Positions 20,014-32,282 of a stretch of DNA of 64,000 bases are shown piece after piece (position 1 is the first letter of the stretch; each line of letters opens with the position of its first letter). The notes below the pieces were generated by a model. That model ran no database searches and was not told the origin of the DNA. It was given only the letters and a program-made list of their open reading frames with translations. Source of the DNA: Aquatica leii (lineage: Eukaryota > Arthropoda > Insecta > Coleoptera > Lampyridae); contig CM069432.1 of the NCBI GenBank assembly GCA_035610365.1, positions 15,810,001-15,874,000 of the forward strand, read 5' to 3'. The translations under genes were made by a program, and so were the position numbers.

Positions 20014-22169
20014 AATTAATATTTTCGATTGCACAAAGTTGCATTTTGCTTTTTGAAAAAAAAAAACAATTACAAATGGTCCCATTGCATATGCGAAATA
20101 GAGAAAGAACATTTGTACTAATACAAAAGTTATATATCCCAAATACACACGACCTGAAAAATCTACTTCTTTAATTAAAACTAACAAAAACTCAGGATCT
20201 CTATTTAATTAAATGAAAATACTTTGAAAATCGTCAGAGCTAATAGATTTTCAACATTGAAACTATTTCAACGTAAAAACAAAAAATATAAATTTATTTT
20301 CTATTTTATTTCGAATAGAACTCGATAGAAGTTAATTAATATATTTATTTGACTGAATCATAATTTTTAAATAATTTATGCTAATTAAACAGTTATTTAA
20401 AACCCTAAAAAAACAAACCTTTTAAAAATTGATGATTAATGCATTGATAATTAGGTTTACGTTTTGGGAATAATTTAAATTTTATTGTTTGCCTTAATTC
20501 TGCGTTCGTTTTTTGTAAAATTGTTGTTGTATTATGTAGAATATTAATCTAAATATTGTATTTGTTAAGTATAATTTTTTTGGGGAAAATTACTATTAAA
20601 AATTATGTCTAAATTGTTGAGAAGAATAAAACAAATTATTCAACTAGTGTAGGGATGTAAAAAGCGTTGTGTGGAAAAATTTGACTAATTTACCGGTCAG
20701 ACTAACGATGCTTTCATTTATTTATTGTACGAGACCAAAGGGAACTAAATAACATAACTGACTTTTATATAAAACGTAAATTAATGAGTTTTCTACACAA
20801 AAAATGTTTTTTTACAATTGTTTAAATAATGTACATACATAAGTATATATTTATGTAATCGTAAAATTTGCCAATTTCTCAAAACTTTATTGTTTTCACT
20901 TTTTATTTAATTAAAAAAAATGCAAATAGCTTTCGGTTATCAAATAAAAATTGTAAATAATAATAAAAAAACACAAAACCGCAGGTTAATTAAATGTAGA
21001 GCGTATATTTTTGGTTTACTTTTGCTTCGTATGTTTTTAAACCCCAAAGCACAATACTTAATTTTGTATTACGTTTTAATTTTCCAAACTTCTAATTTTT
21101 AAAAATACATTCGTTCAGTGCTGCAACCAAATTTTTAAACTACAAAAACAAATTTTGTATATTTCGCCTCTTTCAAATTCAGTTGGCAACATTGGAGTGA
21201 CGTAGCAACTTTCTTTTCTTCCAGATTCACATTTTGTGACATTTTACAAGCAAACTGCAAAGTGAGCACATGAAACTTAATGAGCAGCAAAGCTTTCTGA
21301 ATCAATAGTAATCCAGTCAAGTTATAATAAAATTCACTGCTGAGGTATGATGCACCTATATGTACCACGTTGATGGCAACACCCAGTATACCTTGCAACT
21401 TGAGAAATTGTAACTCCATCACGGTTAACTTGATTGAGATTTGATGTGAGAAATGTTATTGACTACTTTTGTTGATTAGTGCATGTGTAAGCCAATAAAT
21501 ATATGCTAGTTATTTCAATTAGTGTATCGTTTATTCTTTTTTTATTATCGCAATGTAGGCAAGAAGAAATTATTTAAATAGACAAAACCTGTAAAGACCT
21601 ACGTACAATGAACGTCTACCTAAAAATCAAAGTATAAACAAATTTCCAAGATGTCAAAACTAAAAAGTCACACTAAGAGAAATGTTGTGGTTGATAAATT
21701 ACAATCTCAGTTTACAACGAAAAAAAGTTACTGTTATAAAGAGATTTAGCACAATGGCCTAATGAACAAATTTCATCAATTAAAATTCGATGAATCATTT
21801 TTATTATTTAAATTAAATTAGGTTTGAATTAACTCCTGTTGCCATAACATCGTTATAAGAAGATGACGTGTTGTAAAAGAAAGAAAAAGTATTGGGAAAT
21901 ATAAGTGCATTTGACCTAGTAAGGAATTATGATTAAGCATAGATGCAGTCAGTTTTAAGCAATATTGACAAATTAGCAACATTAGCAATTTCATTACATA
22001 TAGATAGAATAAGTAAGTCAGTTAAGATACAGTTTTTAAACACGGTTTAACTACAGTTTTTAATGAAAATTTTAAGTTTTAATAGTGAGTTTGTAATAAA
22101 TAATGTAATAGTTAAGAGTAATAGTTGTGTTAGTTAATTAAAGAGTGAATAGTTAGTAGTCAGTTAATT
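20014..22169. other. A+T-rich non-coding stretch
   Basis: No convincing gene or element end is visible apart from the minus-strand frame at 21135-21422 noted separately. Long homopolymer-rich A+T sequence dominates. Confidence 0.5.
21135..21422 (-). CDS. Hypothetical membrane-like open frame
   Basis: A minus-strand open frame of 95 codons has two hydrophobic stretches, including LQGILGVAINVVHIGASYL and LTGLLLIQKALLLIK. The polar tail has several Cys and Lys residues. The hydrophobic pattern could be an exon of a multi-pass protein, such as an insect chemoreceptor. No splice sites or diagnostic motif secure this, and a chance frame is a real possibility. It is the only candidate for host coding sequence I would keep, and only weakly. 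Confidence 0.2.
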   Translation of the reverse strand: MMELQFLKLQGILGVAINVVHIGASYLSSEFYYNLTGLLLIQKALLLIKFHVLTLQFACKMSQNVNLEEKKVATSLQCCQLNLKEAKYTKFVFVV

Positions 22170-22647
22170 TAGGGGAGAACCGGGAGGTTTGGGTTAAGGG
22201 AGGACTGGGTCAATATCAATACTGCTTTCTCAATGGGAGCTAAATTCAAATTGCAGTGTTTATGTAGTTCATTAATTACCCAAAACTTACTTCCAGTGGC
22301 CATTGTGACAAAGCTTGCGTTATTCTGTGCTTGAGTGAATAAATTGTTTTTATGCAGGTAAGAAATGGGTTTTCTTTTTTTAGCAATGTTGCTTTTGTTC
22401 TACAGATATTCTAATTTTATTTTGATTGTGAGTTTTCTGTGTGGTTAAATTATATAAAATCACATATCAAAGATAACCTTACATTCTAGATTTTGTAATG
22501 GTCACATTTTTTCTTTAAAATCGTTAGCCGGGAGGATTGGGTCATGAAATTGCAGAACGTTTGAATCACTGATTCATACCCCCCGAACATAATTTTATAC
22601 TAATGTCTGATAGAAATCTAAATTTCTTTTGAAAAATTTTAAGGAAA

Positions 22648-23437
22648 ATGCCAAGGAAATTTAAAAAGAAAACTGAAAGAATCAGAAAAAACGCCGAGGA
22701 AATTAATGTTGCTGTAAATAGATTAATAAAAGATGACTTAAAAAGTTGCAGATGAATTGGGATTTAGCTTCGCATCCTTACAAAGGCATGTTCAAAAAGC
22801 AAAATCTCTTCCTGAGAATGAGCAAAGTGAATATCATTTCGTGGCAAATCCAAATTCACGATTAGTTTTTAATACTGATCAAGAAAGATCTTTAACCGAC
22901 TATTTAAAAACTTCTAGTAACATAAACTATGGGTTAACGATTCAAGAAACGACGAAGTTTGCATATAAATATGCAAAAGCGTTAAAAATTAAATTTCCTA
23001 AAAATGGGACAAGCTGGAAGCTGCAAGAAAAGATTGGCTAGCAGGTTTTATTGAAAAGAATTCTGACTTGGCTATAAGACAGCCAGAAGCAACAAGTCTA
23101 TCAAGAAGTCCGGCTTTTAATAAGCACAACATAACTACATTTTTTGAAAAGTTGTCTAATTTAAGAGATAGGTACAAATTCCCTTCAAGCAGTATTTATA
23201 ACTGCGACGAGACTGGCTGCACCACAGTCCACAAACCACCTAAAGTTTTGGCAAGAAAAGGACAGAAGCAGGTAAAATTTAATTTAAATTTAATTTAGAA
23301 TTTTGTAAATGTATCTGGAAAAAATTTTTAATTCTTTTTGGTTTTACTAGCCCATTTTAAATTATCCTTATTCTTAGGTAGGCCAAGTTACGTCTGCCGA
23401 ACGTGGAAAGCTAGTAACGGTTTGCTGTTTTACAAAT
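22648..23437 (+). pseudogene. pogo 2 transposase, 5' part with one intron
   Basis: The start is MPRKFKKKTERIRKNAEEIN at 22648. A frameshift near 22745 precedes ELGFSFASLQRHVQKAK (helix-turn-helix), and another lies near 23020. The core then reads NKHNITTFFEKL and SSIYNCDETGCTTVHKPPKV, with the first catalytic Asp in CDETG (about 23203-23217). An intron fits well at 23272-23377: donor CAG|GTAAAA, acceptor TTCTTAG, phase 0, 106 bp. The exon resumes as VGQVTSAERGKLVTVCCFTN up to the LTR insertion. Two frameshifts make this copy inactive. Confidence 0.8.
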
Positions 23438-24063
23438 TGTTACGTGCGAAATTTTCATAACGTAATTCCCTGTATATCGAACTAAAATTAGATTCTGGTC
23501 TTGACGCCCTCTGACGATCTTTTTGGGTTACTGACAGATTGCGCATTCATTTTGAAGCTGTCAATACGTGAGACGGTCTGTGTCGTAAATTTGACCTAAT
23601 TCCTAAGATTCTGAGTGCATCCACCGTGATGAGTGCGAAATTATAAGTCAACGAATTTATTGTAATATATTCGGCACAGGGTAAGATATTTTGCATCCGG
23701 GTTATTAGGATTCCTTTGTAATTTCTGTATTAATTTGATAGTCGTTTCGCCACGCTTTGATCACATGTTCGATTCAATAAAGAACAATGAAGAATAATTA
23801 CTATTGATAAATACCGTTACCGAACGCTTAAGATTTTGGGAAGGCATATTATCCACAACGAAAACGAAGTCTCGACAAGCATTACTTTGGAGATGTTATT
23901 TCTTATACACCAGTCGATTGCGTTACCACCCACCTGTTCGTAAGTACAACTAACAGCATTCGATACAACGGGTTTTTATATCTCATTTAATTTATTATTA
24001 TTAACGATTGTGTAGCTTCCTATCTTCGTGAGTTATTGTGTGACACAATTTGCTATTCAATAT

Positions 24064-26010
24064 ATCACGCCTTACTCCCTGTGGTGGTGCGGAGACGAGG
24101 AAGGGGGTGGTAGATAGCTTCGCCCAGCTAGCTGGTTCGGGTCGTGGATCTGATGGAACTGTGCTGGTGGTCGTCACAGTTACCGGGCGCCAGGGTTCAG
24201 TGATCCACTGAACGAAGCAACTACTCTGCATACAACCTCCACAGAACCCAAGTGGAGGGATTAGCCCTAGGTTTTTCTTCTTCCAACTCAACTAACCTAA
24301 AATACACCACGCGAAAGACGGCAACAATAAAAGCCAAGGATAAAGAACCAAAAGGTGTTTATTTCTCTACCAAATCCACAAAATTACCAAAATCGATAAC
24401 ATATATATAAATGGCGTCAACCACGCTTACGCAAATCCCCAATAATGAACACAAAATATATAACACACATAAAATATATATATATACAAAATGTACCTTA
24501 CTCACCGTGTCATTAACCCTCTCTAATTAACTGTAAACCTTGTTGGTTTAAAAAAAAACTGAATTAAATGCAAGACAAAGGTGATAAGTTTCTTTTCGTG
24601 TTTTATTTTTTCTTTTTCTTACAGGGACCAAAACTACTACAACGCGCAATTCGTCAATTACCCCAAAATAACAAGTAAACCATATATATATGCATACATA
24701 TACGTCGCAACTATAATAATCACAATAAAGGAAATATCAAATGACTAAATAAACGCTTATCGTTAATTACAAACGTTACTCGTTGGAATCCCCTACAGAA
24801 ATGTATCACCTTCTTTATAATAATGATATAATCACAATGCAAAACTAAATATGAATCAATGACCGGTTTACACAACAAGAATTTTTAAGTGACGGGATTT
24901 TTCGTTCTTTAGTTAAGTGACAAGTGACAACAGTGTAAAAAAAACGTGCCTGAAAGTTGAACACATGTTGCATGCGATTGAATGTCTTTTTATTTTCGTT
25001 TTTATAGAATCCCTTTTATTTTGTTCGTAGTTTTTATTCGGGGTGTGAATGTTTGAATTTGTGCGGTGTGAATGTTCTATTTTTTTTTGTATGAGTGACT
25101 ATTTTTTTTTGTGTAAATGTCTTATTTTGTTGTTGTGGTATCAGGTGAGTTAAACTTCACAAATCTTAACTATTTACAAGTAAAATGACACAGGTACATC
25201 AGGACGAACACTAATACACGGACTGACCTTGTCGCAGCTGTCTTCGGCATAACTTCATCGATGGGAAGGTACGTACCAAATATTTAATCAAACGCACACT
25301 AAATCATATACTTTGTAGGTCGATGTTGCCCCAATGCTTCCGGGTGTCGAAGCAGGTCCCCGATGTATGCGACAGATTGACGAAGTAAGTACAGCGAGAC
25401 GAATTACTTTACATAAACTTCCCCGTTGACAAGTTGTACATAGAAGGGCCCAAAATCGCAAGCAGCTCACAGCGATACAACGTATTTACAACACCATAAT
25501 CCAAGAGAACGAATAACAAGCAAAAATAAGTAAAAACGAGCAACAGGGGCAAGAACAAAACAATAAAGCCTAAAATGACTATCGTTAGCTTAGTTATTAA
25601 GCTGAAAATCGAATGTGCTTACCTTAGGTGTAATGCGGCTTGCTTGTAATTGAGGTAGTTTTTTTTTTATCCCGTTCAATACGGTGATTCTCTACTGTAA
25701 TTCACGACAACCAAATATCCATAATACTAATCCAAATATACAGAGAATAATAATTGTACTTCCAGAATTGATCCGGTAATTTTCCGGGTGCACTAGGCAC
25801 AGGCTCTGATGTACATTCCACCTCGTATGTGATAAGACAAGAAGTGACCGAATTTTCCGTTCTGACGTTCTTATCAGTATCTACATTCTTTTCAAAAACT
25901 TATACCGCTATCAAATTTACCTTTTCTAGGCGGGAAATTGTTGTTTAGTTTATTTGGCCTAACTTTCATAGGACCTAATTGTTAGTGTGATTTTATCCTG
26001 TTACAACCAT
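24064..26010. mobile_element. Unclassified 1.95-kb insertion inside the LTR
   Basis: The LTR sequence runs TGCTATTCAATAT to 24063 and resumes CTATTCTAGGCT at 26011. The intact LTR at 16240-16280 joins these directly, so the block between is an insertion. It begins ATCACGCCTTACTCCCTG and ends CCTGTTACAACCAT. No convincing ORF or TIR is seen. The TGTAACAGG start on the minus strand would suit a solo LTR of another family, but a CA end and target duplication were not found. Confidence 0.6.
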
Positions 26011-26298
26011 CTATTCTAGGCTACTACCGGGGAAAACGTTTTCTTTGCAGAAGTAGGTACTGGATTTTGGGTAAGTCTGTTTGATTATTTTTTTTCGCTG
26101 TCATAAAAGTCACTCACGGAACTTTGTTGGCTAATGTTAATTTCCGTAATTACGTTTACTGTTACAATACCATTAAGGTAATTTCAATTATCATTTTGTG
26201 TGTATCGCATGCTGTGTATAAACAATATTTATTACGAAATTTTCTTCGCTATTTCGATTCAACTTAACCTATGTATTGTTTGTTGCCGATATTTCTGG

Positions 26299-26580
26299 CA
26301 TTTATGAATTGAGAAATTAAACATACTCCTGTTAATTTTCTACGTTGCTAAATTAAAGTTTTTATACCTGTTAATTATACTTGTTAATCTTTCTAGCATT
26401 TATGAATTGAGAAATCAAATATACTCCTGTTAATCTTCTACGATACTAAATTAAAGTTTTTATACCTGTTAATTATACCTGTTAATCTTTCTAGCATTTA
26501 TGAATTAAGAAATCAAATATACTCCTGTTAATCTTTTACGTTACTATATTAAAGTTTTTATACCTGTTAATTTTTCTTTT
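26299..26580 (+). repeat. Three tandem ~97-bp units inside the LTR
   Basis: The unit GCATTTATGAATTGAGAAAT through TTTTTATACCTGTTAAT repeats three times, starting near 26299, 26396 and 26490. The corresponding region of the solo LTR at 15631-16855 has the unit once (about 16538-16632), so the expansion is specific to this copy. Confidence 0.8.
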
Positions 26581-26806
26581 ATGGTAACATACCTTTCTCT
26601 TTTAAATGTGGTTACCCGAACACCAGAGTAACAAGGATTACGAACCTAAAAATTCGTTACAAGTTTGGACCGTCTGTCGTGATCGAGGCAGAAGTGTTAA
26701 TTAGAATTGATCTAGCGCTCTTTTAATTATAATTTCCTTGAATCTCTCCTATCTCCGACTGTGTGAGTTGACCGTGCAAGGTTCGTAAGACCTAAAGCTT
26801 GTAACA

Positions 26807-28170
26807 AAATGCAGCGGGAAATTTGATTCCCCCAGCATTCGTGTTCCCACTTAAAAAATATTCAGAACATATGATGATTGAGGGGGGGGGCAGAAGACAG
26901 TTTGGGATTGTCATACTCTTCAGGATGGATGACTAAAGAAAATTTTGTAAAGGTTTTTCAACATTTTATTAAACATTCTGGTGCATCAAAGAAAAATCCA
27001 TGTTTGTTATTACTGGATAACCATCAAAGCCATGTTAACTTAGATGTTATCAAGTTGGATAAGGAAAACGGGGTTCGTTTACTAACATTTCTTCCACACT
27101 GCAGCCATCGGTTGCAACCCTTAGACGTTGGGGTATATGGCCCCTTCAAAACTTACTATAATTCAGCTGTCCCGGCATGGATCCAGGAAAAACAATAACC
27201 ATGTATAGAATTCCAGAGCTGGTTAAATTTGCTTTTAATAAGGCAATGACCAGAAAGAATATTTTGTCTGCTTTTGAAAAAAGTGGAATTCATCCCTTCA
27301 ATCTAGATGTTTTTTTCGGAGAAAGATTTTTTTAACGTCTCATGTTACAGACAGGTTTGATCAAAATCCACAAACACCAAAGAGTCCCATGACACACATA
27401 GAACAGTTAGGAGAAATTTCAAATTTATTACATATTAAACCTAAACAAAAAACTCTACCCCATATTTCTAATGTCACCATAGATCTGCAAGACAAAAGCT
27501 CTCCTGTAAAAAAAAATAAAAATATTAAGTGATGTCAAAATTACTCCAGAATTTCTGAGGCTATATCTCAAAGCAGAACCCCGTAAAAAACAACTTACAC
27601 GTCGCCAAGGCCGCACCTAGATCTTAACAGACACTCCTGAAAAGGATGAAATAGAAAATATTGAAAATGAACAGTTGCAGAAAAAGGGAGGTACTAAACG
27701 AAAAATTTTATCTGAAGTAAAACAAGCAAAGTTTCTAAGAAATGCATTAATAAAAAGAAAAAAGCAGAAAGTGACAGCACAGACACAGAAGAAGCTGTTG
27801 TTAACGATTCTAGTGACTCGGAATTCTATGTCAAAGATCCTCAAGAAACAGATTTTGATCATTCAGCTAACTCTGTATCAATGGGCGATTTTGTGGTTGT
27901 GAAATTTATATCAAACGATAAAAATGATAAAAGTTCCATTTTGTGGGTCAAATTGAAAACATAGAGTCTGATAAGTATTTCATAAACTTTCTTAGAAGAC
28001 GAAGTGGCACTTTATCTTTCTTTTTTCCCGATGACAAAGATGCAACTAACGTTAAGATTAGGGATATAATCTTAAGGTTACCACCACCTACCTACGCAGG
28101 TGGTACCAGCAGATCACTATCTTACATTACATTTGGTTTAAACATGGAGAATATTAAAAAACTCCGTTAA
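26807..28170 (+). pseudogene. pogo 2 transposase, 3' part
   Basis: After the LTR the same frame resumes as AAGNLIPPAFVFPLKKYSEH once one AAAT duplication copy is removed. A G-run at 26882-26890 lies in the frame. SYSSGWMTKENFVKVFQHF, CLLLLDNHQSHVN (second Asp, about 27000-27039), HCSHRLQPLDVGVYGPFK and SAVPAWIQEKQ follow to a TAA at 27196-27198. The C-terminal parts are spread over frames: KSGIHPFNLDVFFGE (about 27280-27322), a lysine-rich tail, then GDFVVVKFISN and VGQIENIESDKYFINFLRRR (about 27942-28000). The ORF ends at 28170. Frameshifts make it inactive. Confidence 0.82.
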
Positions 28171-28473
28171 TTGTGTTAAAATAAATGTAACTTATACTTT
28201 GATTTCTGTTTTTTAAAGAAAATCTACCAAAACCCAAACATCCCGCACATATGACCCAATCCTCCCTATTAGTGGGATGTATGGATCAAGATACACTCCC
28301 TTAGATTTTTAGCTATGTAGCTTCTACTATCAAATTGAGAGAGCTGAGTATGTTTTCTAAGGTTGATATAAGTCTACTCTATTTACTAGAGGCATTAGTG
28401 CTTTACAATTTTAGTTTTTTTAGTAGTAATTTTACAGAATTCAAAAATTGACCCAAACCTCCCGGTTCTCCCC

Positions 28474-29308
28474 TAATCGTAATTATAAAAAATAAAAAGC
28501 AATTTAGATAAAGTGCCTCGGATCTCAACCTTACAACATTGTAACATTAAGCAACGTTACATCTACAGTTAATTTAACTAACGTTACATGGCAATTACAT
28601 TATTTTGCGTTACAGTGTAAAATGGTAAAAAAATTAAACAATAAAAAAATTGGAGCTATTCTATTGAATTGTAATATAAATCTAAACATAACACAAACGT
28701 TTTCACGTATACAATGATAACTTTATGCAACTGTCTTTTTTAAAAAAATAGGATATCAAAGTGCAACTTTCTGCAATCAAAAATAGTGATTTTTGTGTGT
28801 AATTTGTAAAATTGGTACTAAGTACTGACTGTTAGATCGACGTATTGATTTTAATCAGTGTCAAAATCAGCAGATTAATAATACAAATTGTTATGTTAAA
28901 AGCATTTTGGTATAGCGTGCGTGCTGTATAGGTTTTGTCCCAAAAAGTAAATGCCATTTTTACATATTGGAAAGTATTGAATTTCACTTCAGTTTTTGAC
29001 GTTGAGGAAGACACCACATAAACTTAGGCTCCGCCCAGTGATTCACATTTTTATATATCGTATACCATTCTCGTTGTAAATAGCTAAATCAAATTTAAAT
29101 TGTATGTGTTACCTGTGAAAGTTTCGCTGGGGTAAGAATTTAGTTCTATTTTACGACGTGATTTAATTTTCTTGTATTATTACAGCGAGTTAGCTTAGAT
29201 CAACGTGCCTGTTTACTACTGGCATTGCAATTGTCGTCTTTGTAACAGACGTTTTAAAATATACTGTTTTTAAATATAATTTGATAATTATTAGATTACT
29301 TAGAAATA
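28474..29308. other. A+T-rich non-coding stretch
   Basis: No gene, TIR or other structure is recognised between the pogo 2 right end and the candidate element at 29310. Confidence 0.5.
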
Positions 29309-29309
29309 C

Positions 29310-30554
29310 CCCAGTAAACACGGATTGAAACTGTTACAGTCACAAAATTAAAACAATTGTTTCATTACGTTGTTTCGTGTTAGTTCCATTTTTATATCAT
29401 TTACATGTAACTGACAGTGAATAAATTGAAAGAGTTCCGATTTTTCACAATCAGTTTTAAACCGTTTCAGTACTTACAATTTTTATCCCATAATCAGCAA
29501 CCGTCTAAAAACTGATTTATTAAAACCGAATATTTTTTGAATAACTAGAATTGTTTAAAGATCGATTAAATAAGATTGAATTATTTTCAAAACAGTGGAA
29601 TCGTTCTAGGAAAAACGAATACTTTGTGATTAGTCAGCATTAGTCGTTGCTATACTTTTGATTACTGTCGTCAACGCTTGCGCTGCAAATTGATATCTTT
29701 TCATTTGTTCGGTTGCAGTTTGATAAGTGATGCAGTGTGTACAATTACGAAATGGAACAATAAACGGTAAGTCGAAACATTTTATTATAATCTATAAATG
29801 TAATCGATATTATTATCATTTCGGTTCTTTATGTATCATGTTTTAATTTGTATTAAAAAAATGTAAATTAACACATATGGTTGCGTTAAGGTAGATTATT
29901 GCGTAAATCTGATGATACTTTAGGATTTATAATTACAGTTCAATTCTTCAAGTTTTCTATACGATTATGTACAGCTAAAGTGATATTTATATTAAGTTTG
30001 TGTTGTTTTTGATTAAAAAAATGTAATTAATTTTGTGTAACTCTATGATTATGTATGTATATAAATGAAATATTTATTTCTATGTTACAGATGCAGTTAA
30101 AGTTGCTACCCAACAGTAACTCATGCAGTTTTCGAGGCTTTCGTGAAAAGACCACATCCAGGAAAGTTGTAATATGTAAAAAACTCAATGTGATATTGTA
30201 TTTAAAAATATTTATTGTGCAATAAAATTTGAAACGTGCATTCGAAAATGTATTATTATATTATTGAAAGAATTGTTTTAGTTCATTATTGAAACAAAAA
30301 AATCATACATGTATTGATCATTTAGTATCAGTTCAAGAACGAAGCTTTTAAAACGTAAACCGAATGCAACATTTAGTTTGCAACAGATTTGAATTTAAAA
30401 TACCGAAACTATACTGATTCAAATAAGTGAAACAGCGATGGACTTATAGCTATTTTATTGCAGTTAGGTTTCTTTTATGTTTGAAACAAGAGTGAATCAT
30501 AAATTTTTTGTTTTGAAACTGTTACTAAACATTATCAGTTTTGTGTTTACTGGG
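29310..30554. mobile_element. Candidate short non-autonomous TIR element
   Basis: CCCAGTAAACAC at 29310 has its reverse complement GTGTTTACTGGG ending at 30554. The direct motif GAAACTGTTAC occurs close to both ends (about 29328 and 30518). The interior, about 1.2 kb, has no coding potential. A target duplication is not clear, so this is only a candidate for a MITE-like element. Confidence 0.4.
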
Positions 30555-32282
30555 ACATTACTAAATTACCAAATAATACTAAAAAATGATATCGTATAAC
30601 TCAAACAAGTCTATTTAAAAAAAAGTTTGAGACGTATTTACCAATTTTGTTTAATGACACACGTAACAAAATAAAATCTTTTGAAAAAACCTTTATCCTG
30701 TTAAATGAAGAAGTTGTGTTGTACATTTCGTAATCCTTCTTAAAAAGCAGTTGAAAACATTTATTCCCTGCAAATTAGTTGGAAATTCCATTCAGTACAG
30801 TAACTTTTGTAATTTATAAGACAGAAGAAGGTAGTAAAGGTTTTTACAACTTGTCTACAACGTTACAGTTTATTTAGCTACGTTTTAAAATAAACATATT
30901 TGCGATTAAAAAATTATAAAAAAGGAAGATTCTGTTTCAGACTTGCATCTAACATAATCCTTAATTAAATATTTCTAGCATTTTTGAAGCGTATACACAC
31001 CGCTTTAGTTTTGAAAAAGAGTTGTTTATATAAAGCGCGTTTCGGGAAATGCTACATTTTATCTTCAAAGCTTGCAATATTTATCATGTAGTTTATCTTT
31101 TTATTTTGAAGTTTACAGTAGGTTTTTATGATCACCGGACTCTTTTGGTTTTATTGCAGTTTGTGGTCTGCAGATAGATTATGCCAACAGCGTTTAAGCT
31201 TTTTTATAGTTCGGCAAACGCATTAAATTCTTGTTTTTCGTTTTTATTTTCTGCACATAAAAATATATAAAGTAACTATCTTTCAACAAACTTAACGTTT
31301 AATTTGATATTAAATTTTATTATTAAAAAAAAACGATTTGACTTATAATACGTAATAAATCAAAAATCTTGGATATTGCACTTTAAAATTTATATCAATC
31401 CTTTTTTCATATATGAACTTGCACAGATGCGTAACAATAAACGGGCTGTCACAAACACGCCCTTATATATTTAAGTGATAGATTATTCCGTTTAACACAT
31501 CTCAATCTATTATATACGTTTCATTATTTTGAAATATTAATTTAAAAAACAATTGTTTTAATGATTTTGTGTTTGTTATATAAAGTGATTAACGTAAAAA
31601 AATTTGAAATTAATATCGTGACATAAAATTTGTATTTTATGTAGCTTAAAATATAATTTTTGATAACACTTAGTCGAATCTTTAAATAAAAAAATTTATT
31701 AATTACATACATTTTTTCTTATATTAAATAAATCAAATATCTATACGGTTACTCCCATATCAATTGCATTGATAGAGATAAAGCATACATTGAACAACAC
31801 AACAAAAAATTAAAAATAACAGTAGTAGGCATATAAAAATAAATTACAAGCAATGCTTCATTATTAACTCAGTTTGATGAGATACAATCAAAAATTATTC
31901 AACAAACGTGATGCAGGACCGCCTTCTTCGATTTATGAGAAACCGATTTTCCAGTACCAAATTAAATGCCAATCAATGGTTAGGTAATGAAAGTCGTTCT
32001 TTAATCCTTCAAACAATTTACCGTTAAATAAAAAAAATTCTATTGTAATCCCATCGGCCACATCTCGTGTTACCATTGACAGCCCAACACCGACATCTAC
32101 GTTTGGAGTGGTGTAGGTTCCGACTCCACTGGAATCTCAAATGGCATAGAGTACTCGTCAGGGATAAATCCCGATTTTGTTTGGAGTTGCATGATGACTG
32201 TAAGAGAGTCAGACAAAGACGTGGAAAACGGCGCAATGTTCAATTTTCTGTTAAATGGCATGTGTACTATACTTTATAAATC
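30555..32282. other. A+T-rich stretch leading into gypsy pol
   Basis: No recognisable coding sequence until about 32283. A G+C-richer stretch at about 31910-32280 may be decayed pol sequence, but I could not align it to motifs. Confidence 0.45.

Larger units (their letters stand above)
23438..26806 (+). repeat. Solo LTR of gypsy-type lineage B inside pogo 2, TSD AAAT
   Basis: Starts TGTTACGTGCGAAATT and ends AAAGCTTGTAACA. The 4-bp duplication AAAT lies at 23434-23437 and 26807-26810. It matches the solo LTR at 15631-16855 from end to end, but is split by a 1.95-kb insertion at about 24064-26010 and expanded by internal repeats at 26299-26580. It interrupts the transposase gene in frame, so it landed after the pogo copy. 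Confidence 0.87.
22172..28473 (+). mobile_element. Second pogo-type transposon, TA target, split by a nested LTR
   Basis: The element is flanked by TA at 22170-22171 and 28474-28475. The left end reads GGGGAGAACCGGGAGGTTTG, and the right end is its reverse complement. Subterminal copies of the motif GGGAGGATTGGGTCAT (about 22531) and its inverse GACCCAATCCTCCC (about 28254) are probably transposase sites. The transposase gene is split by the LTR at 23438-26806. Without it the element is about 2.9 kb. The TIR starts with the same GGGGA as the pogo copy at 16897, so the two are related but distinct families. Confidence 0.87.

Noticed and set aside
24064-26010. Helitron interpretation of the nested insert
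   Set aside because: The left junction could be read as TC after A, but no CTRR end with a hairpin is present at the right junction.
32067-32279. Arginine-rich open frame at 32067-32279
   Set aside because: Codons look like a chance frame in decayed pol-adjacent sequence, and no motif supports a gene.
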